Shown here piece after piece: positions 18,378 through 26,932 of a stretch of DNA of 64,000 nt. The notes beneath the pieces are model-generated. The model saw nothing but the letters and a program-made list of their open reading frames with translations, did no database searches and was not told the DNA's origin. Origin of the DNA: Glaciibacter superstes DSM 21135 (GTDB lineage Bacteria; Actinomycetota; Actinomycetes; Actinomycetales; Microbacteriaceae). The translations under genes and the position numbers were made by a program. Every line of letters begins with the position of its first letter. The first letter of the stretch is position 1. Location of the stretch: assembly GCF_000421145.1 (NCBI RefSeq), contig NZ_ATWH01000011.1, forward strand, positions 152,291 to 216,290, given 5' to 3'.

Positions 18378-18782
18378 ATGAAACGGATGCGCCTGCGCGC
18401 TGTTCTGCGCGATGAGAGCGGTTCTGCCGTGGCCGAGTTCGTCATGGTCGTGTCGTTGCTCACGGTTCTGACACTCTCGGTGCTGCAACTCGGCCTGGCC
18501 CTGCACGTGCGCAACACTGTGCTCGATGCTGCCGCAGAAGGTGCTCGCCTGGCGTCCCTCGCCGACAGCGGACTCGCCGATGGTGCTGCTCGCACTCGCG
18601 ACCTGATCACCGTGGCACTCGGTCCGTCGTATGCCGGCCAGGTCGAGGCGAGTTATGGCGATTTCGGCGGGCACTCCAGCGCACAGGTGCACGTGGTTGC
18701 GCCGTTGCCACTTCTGGGACTCATCGGCCCAGGCCGCGGGCTGGAGGTCACCGGCCATGCCGCCGTTGAAACGCTGGAGTAG
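18378..18782 (+). CDS. TadE-family pseudopilin
   Basis: This 134-aa protein begins with a short basic stretch and the classic TadE N-terminal segment RDESGSAVAEFVMVVSLLTVLTLSVLQL, with a glutamate at the +5-like position before a single helix. The rest is a short exported domain. TadE proteins are minor pilins or assembly factors of the Tad machine. It overlaps the next TadE-like gene by 26 bp. Confidence 0.88.
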   Translation: MKRMRLRAVLRDESGSAVAEFVMVVSLLTVLTLSVLQLGLALHVRNTVLDAAAEGARLASLADSGLADGAARTRDLITVALGPSYAGQVEASYGDFGGHSSAQVHVVAPLPLLGLIGPGRGLEVTGHAAVETLE

Positions 18783-19251
18783 CGCGTCACTCAGGTGTGG
18801 GCCCCTGCGGTGGAAGCGTTGGAAGAAGGACGACGGTTCCGCCTCGCTGGAGTTCATCACCGCCGGCATGATCCTGCTGGTACCGATCGTGTACCTGATC
18901 CTGGCGATGGCGTCGATCCAGGCCGGGGCGTTCGCCGTCGAAGGCGCGGCCAGGCAAGCGGCCAGGGTCTACGTGCAGGCTCCGGACGAGACCGCCGCCC
19001 AGGCGATGGTTGCCCGTGCCGTTGAGGTGGGGCTCGCCGATTACGGCCTTGAGTCTGCTGACGCGAATGTGGAGATCACCTGTGAGACTCCGGCGGCCTG
19101 CCTGACCAGGCAGAGCGCGGTGACCGTGACCGTTCGCCTGTCGGTCACCCTCCCGCTGGTGCCAGACGTGCTGTCGCTCCAGAGCGCGGCCGCCATCCCG
19201 CTCCAGGCCACCGCAACCCAGACCGTCTCCCGCTTCTGGGGCTCCGAATGA
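18757..19251 (+). CDS. Second TadE/TadF-like protein
   Basis: This 164-aa protein starts at ATG 18757 behind GGAGG inside the end of the preceding gene. After a basic N-terminus it has DDGSASLEFITAGMILLVPIVYLILAMA, again the pilin-like acidic residue and one helix, then an exported domain with two cysteines (CETPAAC) that could form a disulfide. It overlaps the next gene by 4 bp. It is likely a minor pilin. Confidence 0.82.
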   Translation: MPPLKRWSSASLRCGPLRWKRWKKDDGSASLEFITAGMILLVPIVYLILAMASIQAGAFAVEGAARQAARVYVQAPDETAAQAMVARAVEVGLADYGLESADANVEITCETPAACLTRQSAVTVTVRLSVTLPLVPDVLSLQSAAAIPLQATATQTVSRFWGSE

Positions 19252-19706
19252 GCGCTCCCCGCCAGACACCGAGCAGAAGGGTGACGGATGACGAGGGTTC
19301 GACGCTGCTGCTGACGATTTTCTACGGATTCCTCGCGCTGGTTCTCGTGCTGGTCGTTGTCGCGGCGAGTTCGTTGTACCTGGAACGGAAACGCCTATTC
19401 ACCCTGGCAGACGGTGCGGCGCTCGCCGGAGCGGAAGCATTTGAGCTCGACTCCGTCGCCGTGGAAGGCGACCTGTTGCGACCGGTGTTGACCTCGACAG
19501 ACGTCGACGCGGCTGTCGCCGAGTACCTGGCCACCGCCCCACACGCGGCGTTCGAGGGATTAACCGTGACGCAGGCGGCATCCGTCGACGGCCAAAGCGC
19601 AACGGTATCGCTCGCGGCATTCTGGCGACCACCCGTGTTGACCCTGGTCATACCAGACGGTGTTCCGCTCGAGGTGACCGCTGTGGCGCGCTCGGTGTTT
19701 TGGTGA
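19248..19706 (+). CDS. TadG-like pilus assembly protein
   Basis: This 152-aa protein begins with TDDEGSTLLLTIFYGFLALVLVLV, a TadG/TadE N-terminal helix, followed by the LADGAALAGAEA motif found in Flp-pilus TadG-type proteins. It is short compared with full TadG proteins, which often carry a von Willebrand domain, as is common in actinobacterial tad operons. It is the last gene of the operon. Confidence 0.8.
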   Translation: MSAPRQTPSRRVTDDEGSTLLLTIFYGFLALVLVLVVVAASSLYLERKRLFTLADGAALAGAEAFELDSVAVEGDLLRPVLTSTDVDAAVAEYLATAPHAAFEGLTVTQAASVDGQSATVSLAAFWRPPVLTLVIPDGVPLEVTAVARSVFW

Positions 19707-19709
19707 GCG

Positions 19710-19751
19710 CGCCCATTCAGCCGTGCCTATTCAACCGTGCCTACTCGGCCG
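19710..19751 (+). repeat. Imperfect 14-bp tandem repeat after the tad operon
   Basis: Roughly three copies of ATTCAGCCGTGCCT with changes lie between the tad operon and the convergent reductase gene and run into the latter's last codons. No function is evident. Confidence 0.55.
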
Positions 19752-20184
19752 TGAGCGGCTCCAGCACAAACAGCGGAATCTCCCTGTCAGTCTTCGTCTG
19801 GTAGTCGGCGTACGGGGGATACGCGGCCAATGCCCGCTCCCACCACTGGGCCTTCTCGTCGCCGGTGACCTCGCGGGCCGTCATGTCCCACTTGTCAGCG
19901 CCGTCCTGCAGCTCAACGTGTGGGTGCGCGACGACGTTGAAATACCAGACCGGATGCTTCGGGGCGCCGCCGAGGGAGGCGACGACGGCATAGCGCCCAT
20001 CGTGCTCGACACGCATGAGCGCGGCCTTCCGCAGGTTGCCTGACTTGGCGCCTTTCGAGGTCAACACAACGACGGGCATTCCGTTCATCGTTGTGCCCTT
20101 CGTGCCGCCTGAACTTTCAATGAGGTCGACCTGATCGCGTGACCAGGTGGATGGACTGGGTTCGTATTCTCCGCTGAGTGGCAT
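19741..20184 (-). CDS. Deazaflavin (F420)-dependent nitroreductase-family protein
   Basis: This 147-aa protein of the Ddn/FDOR-A type has the segment [22 protein letters not shown], corresponding to the F420 phosphate-binding TTxGRKSGxxR region, and the conserved [16 protein letters not shown]. Such enzymes use reduced F420 to reduce quinones or unsaturated compounds. The [19 protein letters not shown] ending is typical. Its exact substrate is unknown. It is transcribed toward the tad operon. Confidence 0.88.
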   Translation of the reverse strand: MPLSGEYEPSPSTWSRDQVDLIESSGGTKGTTMNGMPVVVLTSKGAKSGNLRKAALMRVEHDGRYAVVASLGGAPKHPVWYFNVVAHPHVELQDGADKWDMTAREVTGDEKAQWWERALAAYPPYADYQTKTDREIPLFVLEPLTAE

Positions 20185-20200
20185 GTTCTGGGCAACGCGA

Positions 20201-20234
20201 CCGTCATCGAAAAGATTCCGTCATCGAAAAGATT
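20201..20234 (+). repeat. Two exact tandem copies of a 17-bp unit
   Basis: CCGTCATCGAAAAGATT occurs twice back to back in the 54-bp gap between the MFS gene and the reductase gene. It probably arose by slippage. Confidence 0.9.
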
Positions 20235-20238
20235 CCGC

Positions 20239-21519
20239 TCAGCTGCGCCGGGGGCGTTTCGGCGTCTTCACGTGCGGAATGTACCGCGGCAGGTAGCGCC
20301 AGAGCAGTCCGGCACCGAGCAGCCCCAGAACTCCCATCACCCCGCTGGCGACCGAGAGCGACACCAAGGCGGTTACCCCGGAGACCGCCAGCGGAGCCGC
20401 TGCGCTGCCCAGGTCGCCGGTGAACCGCCACGCGCCGAGGAAGGGCGCCGGATTGTTCTTGGGCGCCAGGTCGGCACCGGTGGTCATCAGCAGCCCACTG
20501 CCGATGCCGTTCGCGAGCGAGAGGAACATGGCGACACCGATGAACCACTCCACGTTCGCGGGCTGGTCTGCGGTGACGGAGAGCACCAGGTGACCGATGC
20601 CGAGGCCGATCATCGAAGGCAGGGCGGTCCAGATTCGGCCGAAGCGGTCCATGATCTGGCCACTGGCGTAGAACAGCGCGAAGTCGATCGCGCCGGCGAT
20701 GCCGATGATCAGCGCGGTGTCCGGTTCGCTGATGCCGATGCTCACGGCCCAGAGCGGAATGATGACCATGCGGCTGGCCCTCATCGCTCCGATCAGTCCG
20801 GCTCCCGTTCCCAATCGCACGAGAACCGCCCGGTAGCTCCAAATCGTGCGGAACAGGCCCTGGGCTTCTTCTGCAGCGAGTTCCTCGCCGGCACTTCGTA
20901 CCGAACCGTCCGGCGCCACCGCGACCTGTGCTGGGCCGAAGGTGCTCTCAGGGTCTGGCAGTAGCAGGAGTGTCACCGCCGCAGCCAGGCAACACGCCAC
21001 GAACACCCAGAACACAATCTGGGTCCCCCCGGTGAGGTGGATCAGGCCGGCAGCGATGAACGGCCCAATGAACCAGCCGGCGCGGAAGATGCCGCCGAGG
21101 GTGGAGAGTGCGCGCGCCCGGTAGGCGACGGGAACATAACTGGTCATGAACGCGTGCCTCGCCAGGGCGAAGACGGCCGTGGCCAGCCCCACCAGGAAGA
21201 TGCCGATTCCCAGCACGAGCGGGTTCGGCGCAATGATGCAGACGATGATCGCGACGATCGCCAGCAGCGACGCCCAGATCATCGAGCTCCGCTCCCCGAT
21301 GCGCGACACCACCCAGCCGCTGGGGATGTCTCCGACCAGTTCGCCGACCAGAACCATCGCGGCAACGAGTCCGGCAACCGCGAGTGACGCACCGAGGTTG
21401 TGGGCGACGATCGGGATGAGAGGGATGATGGCGCCCTCACCGATCGAGAACAGCAGCGTGGGAAGGAAGGCGGCGAGTGCGACGGAGCGCAGGCTGAAGG
21501 GGCGCTCTGACTCACTCAT
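20239..21519 (-). CDS. MFS transporter
   Basis: This 426-aa major-facilitator protein has twelve predicted helices. The start at ATG 21519 (MSESERPFSLRS) precedes helix 1; longer readings would overlap the prfB promoter. The loop 2-3 motif is present as GDIPSGWVVSRIGERSSM. The central loop is charged (EEAQGLF). It resembles drug or metabolite exporters, but no substrate-specific signature is visible. It is divergent from prfB. Confidence 0.87.
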   Translation of the reverse strand: MSESERPFSLRSVALAAFLPTLLFSIGEGAIIPLIPIVAHNLGASLAVAGLVAAMVLVGELVGDIPSGWVVSRIGERSSMIWASLLAIVAIIVCIIAPNPLVLGIGIFLVGLATAVFALARHAFMTSYVPVAYRARALSTLGGIFRAGWFIGPFIAAGLIHLTGGTQIVFWVFVACCLAAAVTLLLLPDPESTFGPAQVAVAPDGSVRSAGEELAAEEAQGLFRTIWSYRAVLVRLGTGAGLIGAMRASRMVIIPLWAVSIGISEPDTALIIGIAGAIDFALFYASGQIMDRFGRIWTALPSMIGLGIGHLVLSVTADQPANVEWFIGVAMFLSLANGIGSGLLMTTGADLAPKNNPAPFLGAWRFTGDLGSAAAPLAVSGVTALVSLSVASGVMGVLGLLGAGLLWRYLPRYIPHVKTPKRPRRS

Positions 21520-21597
21520 CGCGTTCGATGCTACGCCAGCGCGTTGCCACGCCTGGCGCCCGACCTGGCGCCCGACCTTCCTCCCAGCACGGGCCAG

Positions 21598-21603
21598 TAG
21601 GCT
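21598..21603 (+). promoter_or_regulatory. Probable -10 box of prfB (leaderless)
   Basis: TAGGCT ends 9 nt before the prfB ATG, and no ribosome binding site is apparent. The same hexamer at the same distance precedes ftsE. Confidence 0.45.
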
Positions 21604-21612
21604 GGTGCCGAT

Positions 21613-22722
21613 ATGGATGAGCTGGATTTCTCGGAACAGATCGCCGCATTGCGGGCCACGTTTGGCGACATCCGGTCGGTGATCGACGTCGACCGGCTGC
21701 GCGCGGACATCGCCGACCTCAGCGAGCAAGCCGGCGTGCCCGATCTCTGGGACGACACCGATCGCGCCCAGAAAGTCACCAGCGCGCTCAGCCACCGGCA
21801 GTCGGAGCTCGCCCGCGTCGAGAGCATCGAGTCACGGCTCGATGACCTCGAGGTGTTGGTCGAACTCGCCAACGGCGAGCACGACCAGGAGTCAGCGGAT
21901 GAGGCGGTCGTTGAACTCAAGGGCATTCAGAAGGTCATCGGCAACCTCGAGGTGCAGACCCTGCTGAACGGAGAGTTCGACCCTCGTCCGGCGGTCGTCA
22001 CGATTCGGGCAGGGGCCGGGGGAGTGGATGCCGCCGACTTCGCCGAGATGCTCATGCGCATGTACCTGCGCTGGGCTGAACAGCACAACTACTCCGCGAC
22101 CGTGCTCGACACGAGCTATGCGGAGGAGGCCGGCATCAAGTCGGCCACTTTCGAGATCGACGCCCCCTATGCCTTCGGCACTCTGAGCGTTGAGGCAGGC
22201 ACGCATCGGCTGGTGCGGATGAGCCCCTTCAACTCTGCCGGCAAACGCCAGACGTCGTTCGCCGCAGTCGAGGTCGTGCCCCTGATCGAACAGACGGATG
22301 TCATCGAGGTGCCCGACAACGACATCCGCATCGACGTGTTCCGCTCAAGCGGTCCAGGCGGCCAGTCGGTCAACACGACGGACTCCGCCGTGCGCATCAC
22401 CCACCTGCCGACCGGAATCGTGGTGAGCTGCCAGAACGAGAAGAGCCAGATCCAGAACCGGGCGGCAGCCCTGCGCGTTCTGCAGTCGCGCCTCCTTCTG
22501 CTGCAGCGTGAACAGGAGGCCGCCACCAAGAAGGAACTCGCCGGCAACATCACGGCAAGCTGGGGCGATCAGATGCGCAGTTATGTGCTTGCGCCGTACC
22601 AGATGGTCAAGGACCTGCGCACAGATTATGAGGTGAACAACCCGACGCACGTTTTCGACGGTGACCTCGATGGGTTTATCGCCGCCGGCATCCGTTGGCG
22701 TAAGCAGAAGCCCGCAGCCTAA
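21613..22722 (+). CDS. prfB: Peptide chain release factor 2
   Basis: This 369-aa RF2 terminates translation at UGA and UAA. The tripeptide anticodon SPF is seen in [16 protein letters not shown], and the peptidyl-tRNA hydrolysis motif GGQ in [22 protein letters not shown]. The frame is continuous, so the programmed +1 frameshift of many bacteria is absent, as is usual in actinobacteria. Order prfB-ftsE-ftsX-smpB is the standard actinobacterial arrangement. Confidence 0.97.
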   Translation: MDELDFSEQIAALRATFGDIRSVIDVDRLRADIADLSEQAGVPDLWDDTDRAQKVTSALSHRQSELARVESIESRLDDLEVLVELANGEHDQESADEAVVELKGIQKVIGNLEVQTLLNGEFDPRPAVVTIRAGAGGVDAADFAEMLMRMYLRWAEQHNYSATVLDTSYAEEAGIKSATFEIDAPYAFGTLSVEAGTHRLVRMSPFNSAGKRQTSFAAVEVVPLIEQTDVIEVPDNDIRIDVFRSSGPGGQSVNTTDSAVRITHLPTGIVVSCQNEKSQIQNRAAALRVLQSRLLLLQREQEAATKKELAGNITASWGDQMRSYVLAPYQMVKDLRTDYEVNNPTHVFDGDLDGFIAAGIRWRKQKPAA

Positions 22723-22811
22723 TGCACGCATTCACTCTGATCGGATTGGGCTCTCTGGCACCGGTGCCCGAATTGGGGCATGTCGCTCTCGATAAAACAC
22801 GGAAGCCTGCT

Positions 22812-22817
22812 TAGGCT
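22812..22817 (+). promoter_or_regulatory. Probable -10 box of ftsE (leaderless)
   Basis: TAGGCT ends 9 nt before ATG 22827, which has no ribosome binding site. This suggests ftsEX can be transcribed independently of prfB. Confidence 0.4.
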
Positions 22818-22826
22818 CAAAACGCC

Positions 22827-23975
22827 ATGATCCGCTTTGATCACATCACCAAAAAATATCCGGGTACGAACCGACCGGCCCTGAACTCCATCGACGTCGA
22901 AATCCTTCGCGGGGAGTTCGTCTTCCTGGTCGGCGCATCCGGCTCCGGGAAGTCCAGCTGCCTGAGGCTCGTGTTGAAGGAAGAGAAACCGACCAGCGGC
23001 AGCATTCACGTGCTCGGCCAGGACCTGCGGTCGATCTCCAATCGCAAAGTTCCGTACTTTCGCCGCAATCTCGGCGTGGTCTTCCAGGACTTTCGGCTGT
23101 TGCCGAACAAAAACGTCTACGACAATGTCGCATTCAGCCTCCAGGTCATCGGAAAGTCGCGCGGCTTCATCCAGGAAGCAGTGCCAGACACCCTCAAGAT
23201 GGTGGGGCTCGCCGAGAAGGCGCAGCGGTTGCCGCACGAGCTCTCCGGTGGAGAGCAGCAGCGCGTCGCGATCGCCCGTGCCATCGTGAACAAGCCGCAG
23301 ATCCTGTTGGCGGACGAGCCGACCGGAAACCTCGACCCGACGACCAGTGCCGGAATCATGGCGCTGTTGGAACGGATCAACGCGGGCGGCACCACGGTGA
23401 TGATGGCGACCCACGAGGCCGGCATCGTCGACCAGATGCAGCGTCGTGTGATCGAACTGGTGAGTGGCGAGATCGTGCGTGACGAGCGACAGGGCGGTTA
23501 CGGCCGCACCAGCGCCATCCCATTGCCGATCCCGGAAGACGCGCTCGCAGCATCCGCTCGCCGTGTTGGTGTACCCGTACATGAGGAGGCCGCCAGGGCA
23601 ACGCCCGTCGCCGCGGAACTCCCGGTGCGGTCGGCGGTCGATGAGACCGCGCAGCAGTCTTTCGCGCCTCCGACGTTCGCGCCTCAGGCATTTGCGCCGC
23701 CGGCTCCGGCCAGCGCCGAAGAACCGACGGTCATGACCACCGCGGCAGACTCTGGAATGCCGATCGCCGTGCCCGCCCACGAAGCTGAGGCCGAGAAGCC
23801 GGTTCCGGATGACGCGGCGGAAGTCGAGCAGGAAGCAGCAATGCCTCGTCCAGTGCTGCCGGTCACGCAACAAGACGTTCCCGAACAACTCACTCTCGCG
23901 GAGAAACTCGGCTTGCGGGCTCCGGGGGAGAAACCGGACCAGACCGGTGAGCAGAATGTGGGGCCAACCCGATGA
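22827..23975 (+). CDS. ftsE: Cell division ATP-binding protein FtsE with long C-terminal extension
   Basis: The first ~225 residues are a canonical FtsE: Walker [10 protein letters not shown] (36-44), [16 protein letters not shown], signature LSGGEQQR (about 139-146), Walker [14 protein letters not shown] and the H-loop ATHEAGIVD. FtsEX controls septal peptidoglycan hydrolases. About 157 extra residues follow, rich in Ala, Pro and Glu with [18 protein letters not shown] repeats, so the protein is 382 aa instead of the usual ~229. The tail looks disordered and could bind a partner. It overlaps ftsX by 4 bp. Confidence 0.95.
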   Translation: MIRFDHITKKYPGTNRPALNSIDVEILRGEFVFLVGASGSGKSSCLRLVLKEEKPTSGSIHVLGQDLRSISNRKVPYFRRNLGVVFQDFRLLPNKNVYDNVAFSLQVIGKSRGFIQEAVPDTLKMVGLAEKAQRLPHELSGGEQQRVAIARAIVNKPQILLADEPTGNLDPTTSAGIMALLERINAGGTTVMMATHEAGIVDQMQRRVIELVSGEIVRDERQGGYGRTSAIPLPIPEDALAASARRVGVPVHEEAARATPVAAELPVRSAVDETAQQSFAPPTFAPQAFAPPAPASAEEPTVMTTAADSGMPIAVPAHEAEAEKPVPDDAAEVEQEAAMPRPVLPVTQQDVPEQLTLAEKLGLRAPGEKPDQTGEQNVGPTR

Positions 23976-24886
23976 GACTCGGACTTGTCCTTTCTGAAGC
24001 CGCGAACGGCCTGCGGCGCAATGCGTCGATGGTGGTTTCCGTCGTTCTGGTTACCTTCATTTCACTGACATTCGTCGGCGCGGCAATCCTGATGCAGATG
24101 CAGATTGGCCAGATGAAGAACTTCTGGTACGACCGCGCGCAGGTCGGCATCTACATGTGCACGGCCATCTCACCTGGCGAGACCTGCACGGCAGGAGAAG
24201 CGAACGAGGAACAGATCGCGGCCGTTGAAGCGCAGTTGAAGTCTCCGACGCTCGCCCAGTTCGTCGACAAGTACTACTTCGAGACCCACGAGCAGGCATT
24301 CGAGAACTTCAAGAAGCAGTTCGAGGGGAACCCGGTTGCCGACTATGTGACGCCTGACCAGCTGAACCAGACGTTCTGGGTGAATCTCACTGATCCGTCG
24401 CAGTCCGACGTGATGGTGGAGAGCTTCTCCGGTGTGGCCGGAGTGGAGAACGTGACGGATCAGCGAAAATACCTCGACCAGATCTTCTCCGTACTGAACG
24501 CCGCGAGCTTCACGGCCATCGGCATCGCTGTGCTTATGTTGGTCGCCGCAGCCCTGCTCATCGCCACCACGATCCGCCTCTCTGCCTATTCGCGGCGTCG
24601 TGAGCTCGGCATCATGCGGCTCGTCGGGGCATCGAACCGATTCATCCAGACCCCGTTCGTGCTGGAAGGCGTGTTTGCTGCCCTTCTTGGCTCCCTCCTG
24701 GCGGGAGGGGCGATCGTGGCGATCGTGCAGTGGTTCGTGCAGGGGTACCTCGGGGCGCGGTTCAGCGGGTTCGCACTAATCGGCATGGAAGATGCCCTGG
24801 TGGTGGTGCCGATCCTGCTTGTCGTCGGCGCCGTGCTGGCGGCGTTCTCCGCGAACTTCGCGATCAGCCGTTATCTGAGGGTCTGA
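23972..24886 (+). CDS. ftsX: Cell division protein FtsX
   Basis: This 304-aa FtsEX permease has one helix at residues ~20-45, a large extracytoplasmic domain (about 46-180) containing two cysteines ([10 protein letters not shown]), and three C-terminal helices with the [21 protein letters not shown] motif that couples to FtsE. The extracellular loop normally activates a NlpC/P60 or RipC-type hydrolase. Start ATG overlaps the ftsE stop. Confidence 0.95.
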   Translation: MRLGLVLSEAANGLRRNASMVVSVVLVTFISLTFVGAAILMQMQIGQMKNFWYDRAQVGIYMCTAISPGETCTAGEANEEQIAAVEAQLKSPTLAQFVDKYYFETHEQAFENFKKQFEGNPVADYVTPDQLNQTFWVNLTDPSQSDVMVESFSGVAGVENVTDQRKYLDQIFSVLNAASFTAIGIAVLMLVAAALLIATTIRLSAYSRRRELGIMRLVGASNRFIQTPFVLEGVFAALLGSLLAGGAIVAIVQWFVQGYLGARFSGFALIGMEDALVVVPILLVVGAVLAAFSANFAISRYLRV

Positions 24887-24981
24887 GCTCCGCCGCGTCA
24901 CGGTCATCATCCACCCACTAGACTGATGGGCTGCGTGCCATGCAGGCGCCAGAGCTAAACAGTCAGAGCGAGGAGTATGCC

Positions 24982-25458
24982 GTGCCAAGGGAACGAGGCG
25001 AGAAGGTCGTTGCGACCAATCGCAAGGCGCGACACGACTACACGATCGAGGACACCTTCGAGGCCGGGATGGTCTTGAGTGGCACCGAGGTGAAGTCGTT
25101 GCGCGCCGGTCGAGCCTCCCTCGTCGACGGATATGCCTTCATCGAAGCCGGGGAGGCGTGGCTCGATGCCGTGCACATCCCGGAGTACACCGCAGGCACC
25201 TGGACGAACCACCCGCCGCGACGTAAGCGCAAGCTGTTGCTGCACAAAAAAGAGATTCTCAAGATCAGCCACAAGACGAAAGAGGGTGGGTACACCCTCG
25301 TTCCGTTGAAGATCTACTTCAGCGATGGTCGGGCCAAGGTCGAGATCGCCGTCGCCAAGGGTAAGAAGGAATACGACAAGCGCCAGACGCTGCGCGAGCG
25401 CCAAGACAAGCGTGAGTCAGACAGGGCGATGTCCGCGCGAAAGCACCTCGGCGAATAA
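24982..25458 (+). CDS. smpB: SsrA-binding protein
   Basis: This 158-aa protein binds the tRNA-like domain of tmRNA and delivers it to stalled ribosomes. Motifs seen are [33 protein letters not shown], and the basic C-terminal tail with [21 protein letters not shown] 24982 follows a perfect GAGGAG ribosome binding site 6 nt upstream, which decides the start over ATG 24940. Its partner ssrA lies about 0.9 kb downstream. Confidence 0.96.
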   Translation: MPRERGEKVVATNRKARHDYTIEDTFEAGMVLSGTEVKSLRAGRASLVDGYAFIEAGEAWLDAVHIPEYTAGTWTNHPPRRKRKLLLHKKEILKISHKTKEGGYTLVPLKIYFSDGRAKVEIAVAKGKKEYDKRQTLRERQDKRESDRAMSARKHLGE

Positions 25459-25472
25459 GGCAGTGGTACTCG

Positions 25473-26219
25473 ATGCCCGTCTCCCCTCGAATCCCGGTGC
25501 CCGGCACCTACAACTTCAGGGAGCCGGGCGGCTACCCTGCGGAGGCCGGGATGGTGCGGCCTGGCAAGCTCTTTCGCTCCGACGGTCTGCACAGCCTCGG
25601 GGACGACGGACGGGCAGAGCTCTCCCTCCTTGGCGTGCGAACGGTGATCGACCTGCGTGACGATTTCGAAGCATCCGCTCAGCCAGACGCGCTCGACGGT
25701 CTTGACCTTGAGGTCGTGCGTCTTCCGGTGTTCGAAGGGCGCGGTTCGTCTGACGGTACCAACGCGATTGCCCTGTCGTCGCTGTACGAGCGTGTGGTGA
25801 CCGAGCACTCTGAGGTGGTTGTCGAAGCGCTCCGTCGGATTGCCGGCAGCGGCGACGCCGCCGTGCTGGTGCATTGCACGGCTGGAAAGGACCGCACCGG
25901 GATCGTCGTGGCTCTTGCCCTGCTCGCCGTTGGCGTGGATCGTGCGCTGGTGGTTGAGGACTACGCGGCGTCACAGTCGAATCTCGACGGCGCCTGGCTG
26001 AACGAGATGCTGGCACTCATCGCCCGCTACGGAGTCGAAGAGACGCCGGAGTTGCGGGTGCTGCTGGGTGGGAGTCCGCCAGAGGTGCTCGACGACATGC
26101 TCGATGTGATCGAGGAGCGCCACGGGTCGATCCACAAGTACCTGCTGGCGTCTGGGCTGAGCCAGGGCGATCTCGCCCGGCTGCAGCGGGTGCTTGTCGA
26201 AACGCCCGATTTGACGTAG
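25473..26219 (+). CDS. Tyrosine/dual-specificity-type protein phosphatase
   Basis: This 248-aa protein of the bacterial PTP family (Pfam Y_phosphatase3 type) starts with YNFREPGGYP and has TVIDLRDD, then the catalytic P-loop VHCTAGKDRTG at about residues 131-141 (Cx5R nucleophile Cys). C-terminal helices include YGVEETPELRVLL and HGSIHKYL. Members act on phosphotyrosine or phosphoinositide-like substrates; the true substrate is unknown. It is 14 bp after smpB, so possibly co-transcribed. Confidence 0.9.
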   Translation: MPVSPRIPVPGTYNFREPGGYPAEAGMVRPGKLFRSDGLHSLGDDGRAELSLLGVRTVIDLRDDFEASAQPDALDGLDLEVVRLPVFEGRGSSDGTNAIALSSLYERVVTEHSEVVVEALRRIAGSGDAAVLVHCTAGKDRTGIVVALALLAVGVDRALVVEDYAASQSNLDGAWLNEMLALIARYGVEETPELRVLLGGSPPEVLDDMLDVIEERHGSIHKYLLASGLSQGDLARLQRVLVETPDLT

Positions 26220-26361
26220 AATAAAAGGCTGCACCGGGTACAGTCGTGGTTCTTCGATCATGGTTGTTGGCGGGTGCGGATTTGGAAACTCAACAGCGTG
26301 TGACAGTGACCCACCTCAAATCAGCCAGACCTCAATCGGTCAGTCTGATGCAGGTGCGCAT

Positions 26362-26736
26362 GGGGATGATCGGTTTCGACATTGCCTGCGCAATTATGAG
26401 AAGCGGGTCGAGGATGCAGGGTTATCTCGTAAACGATCTCTGCAAACTATAAGTGCCAATTCAAAGCGCACTGACTTCGCTCTCGCTGCCTAAGCGAGCG
26501 CACTAAAGAAGTCCGTCAGACCGGGAATGCTCTCTACCCGGATCCTGGCGCCAACTAGAGAGCTTGCTTCTACATTGAGCCGCGGGGTGTAGAGGGACTC
26601 TAACGAGGGCTGGGCTTGTCGGATTAGGTGCCAGTGGCAAATTCCGGAGCCGAGTAGAACGATTTCACTGGATATACCCGTAGAAGGCATATGACCACAG
26701 CAGTGGACGGGGGTTCAATTCCCCCCATCTCCACCA
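26362..26736 (+). ncRNA. ssrA: Transfer-messenger RNA (tmRNA)
   Basis: The 5' end GGGGATG pairs with CATCTCC next to the 3' ACCA to form the acceptor stem, with one G-U pair. A T-arm GGGGG-TTCAATT-CCCCC precedes it. The D-arm-like ATCGGTTTCGAC is characteristic. The tag frame runs from GCC 26455 to TAA 26491-26493 and encodes ANSKRTDFALAA. The length is 375 nt, CCA is encoded, and it is followed by a strong terminator. Short ORFs drawn over this region are not real. Confidence 0.96.
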
Positions 26737-26761
26737 TCGTCGCTGTCACACGTTGTCGAAC

Positions 26762-26796
26762 GAAAGAGGTCACCCGTCACGGGTGGCCTCTTTTTT
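26762..26796 (+). terminator. Rho-independent terminator of ssrA
   Basis: The stem AGAGGtCACCCG / CGGGTGgCCTCT with a 3-nt loop is followed by six T residues, 25 nt after the tmRNA 3' end. Confidence 0.93.
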
Positions 26797-26932
26797 CGGG
26801 ACTCAGTCGTCTCGGAGCGCACCGCTGCTTTGGCGCCCCGAGAACTGAGGTGATCTATTCTGTTTCGTTCGCAAAAGCCGTACATTAATTGCGTGACCCC
26901 GGCAAAGTCGCCGAGCCCGCGAATGGCGGAAC

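Noticed and set aside
21613..21800. Programmed frameshift in prfB
   Set aside because: No internal TGA or shift site is present; the frame is continuous from ATG.
26490..26690. Small ORFs over the region after smpB
   Set aside because: They lie in tmRNA, whose structure and tag frame are clear.
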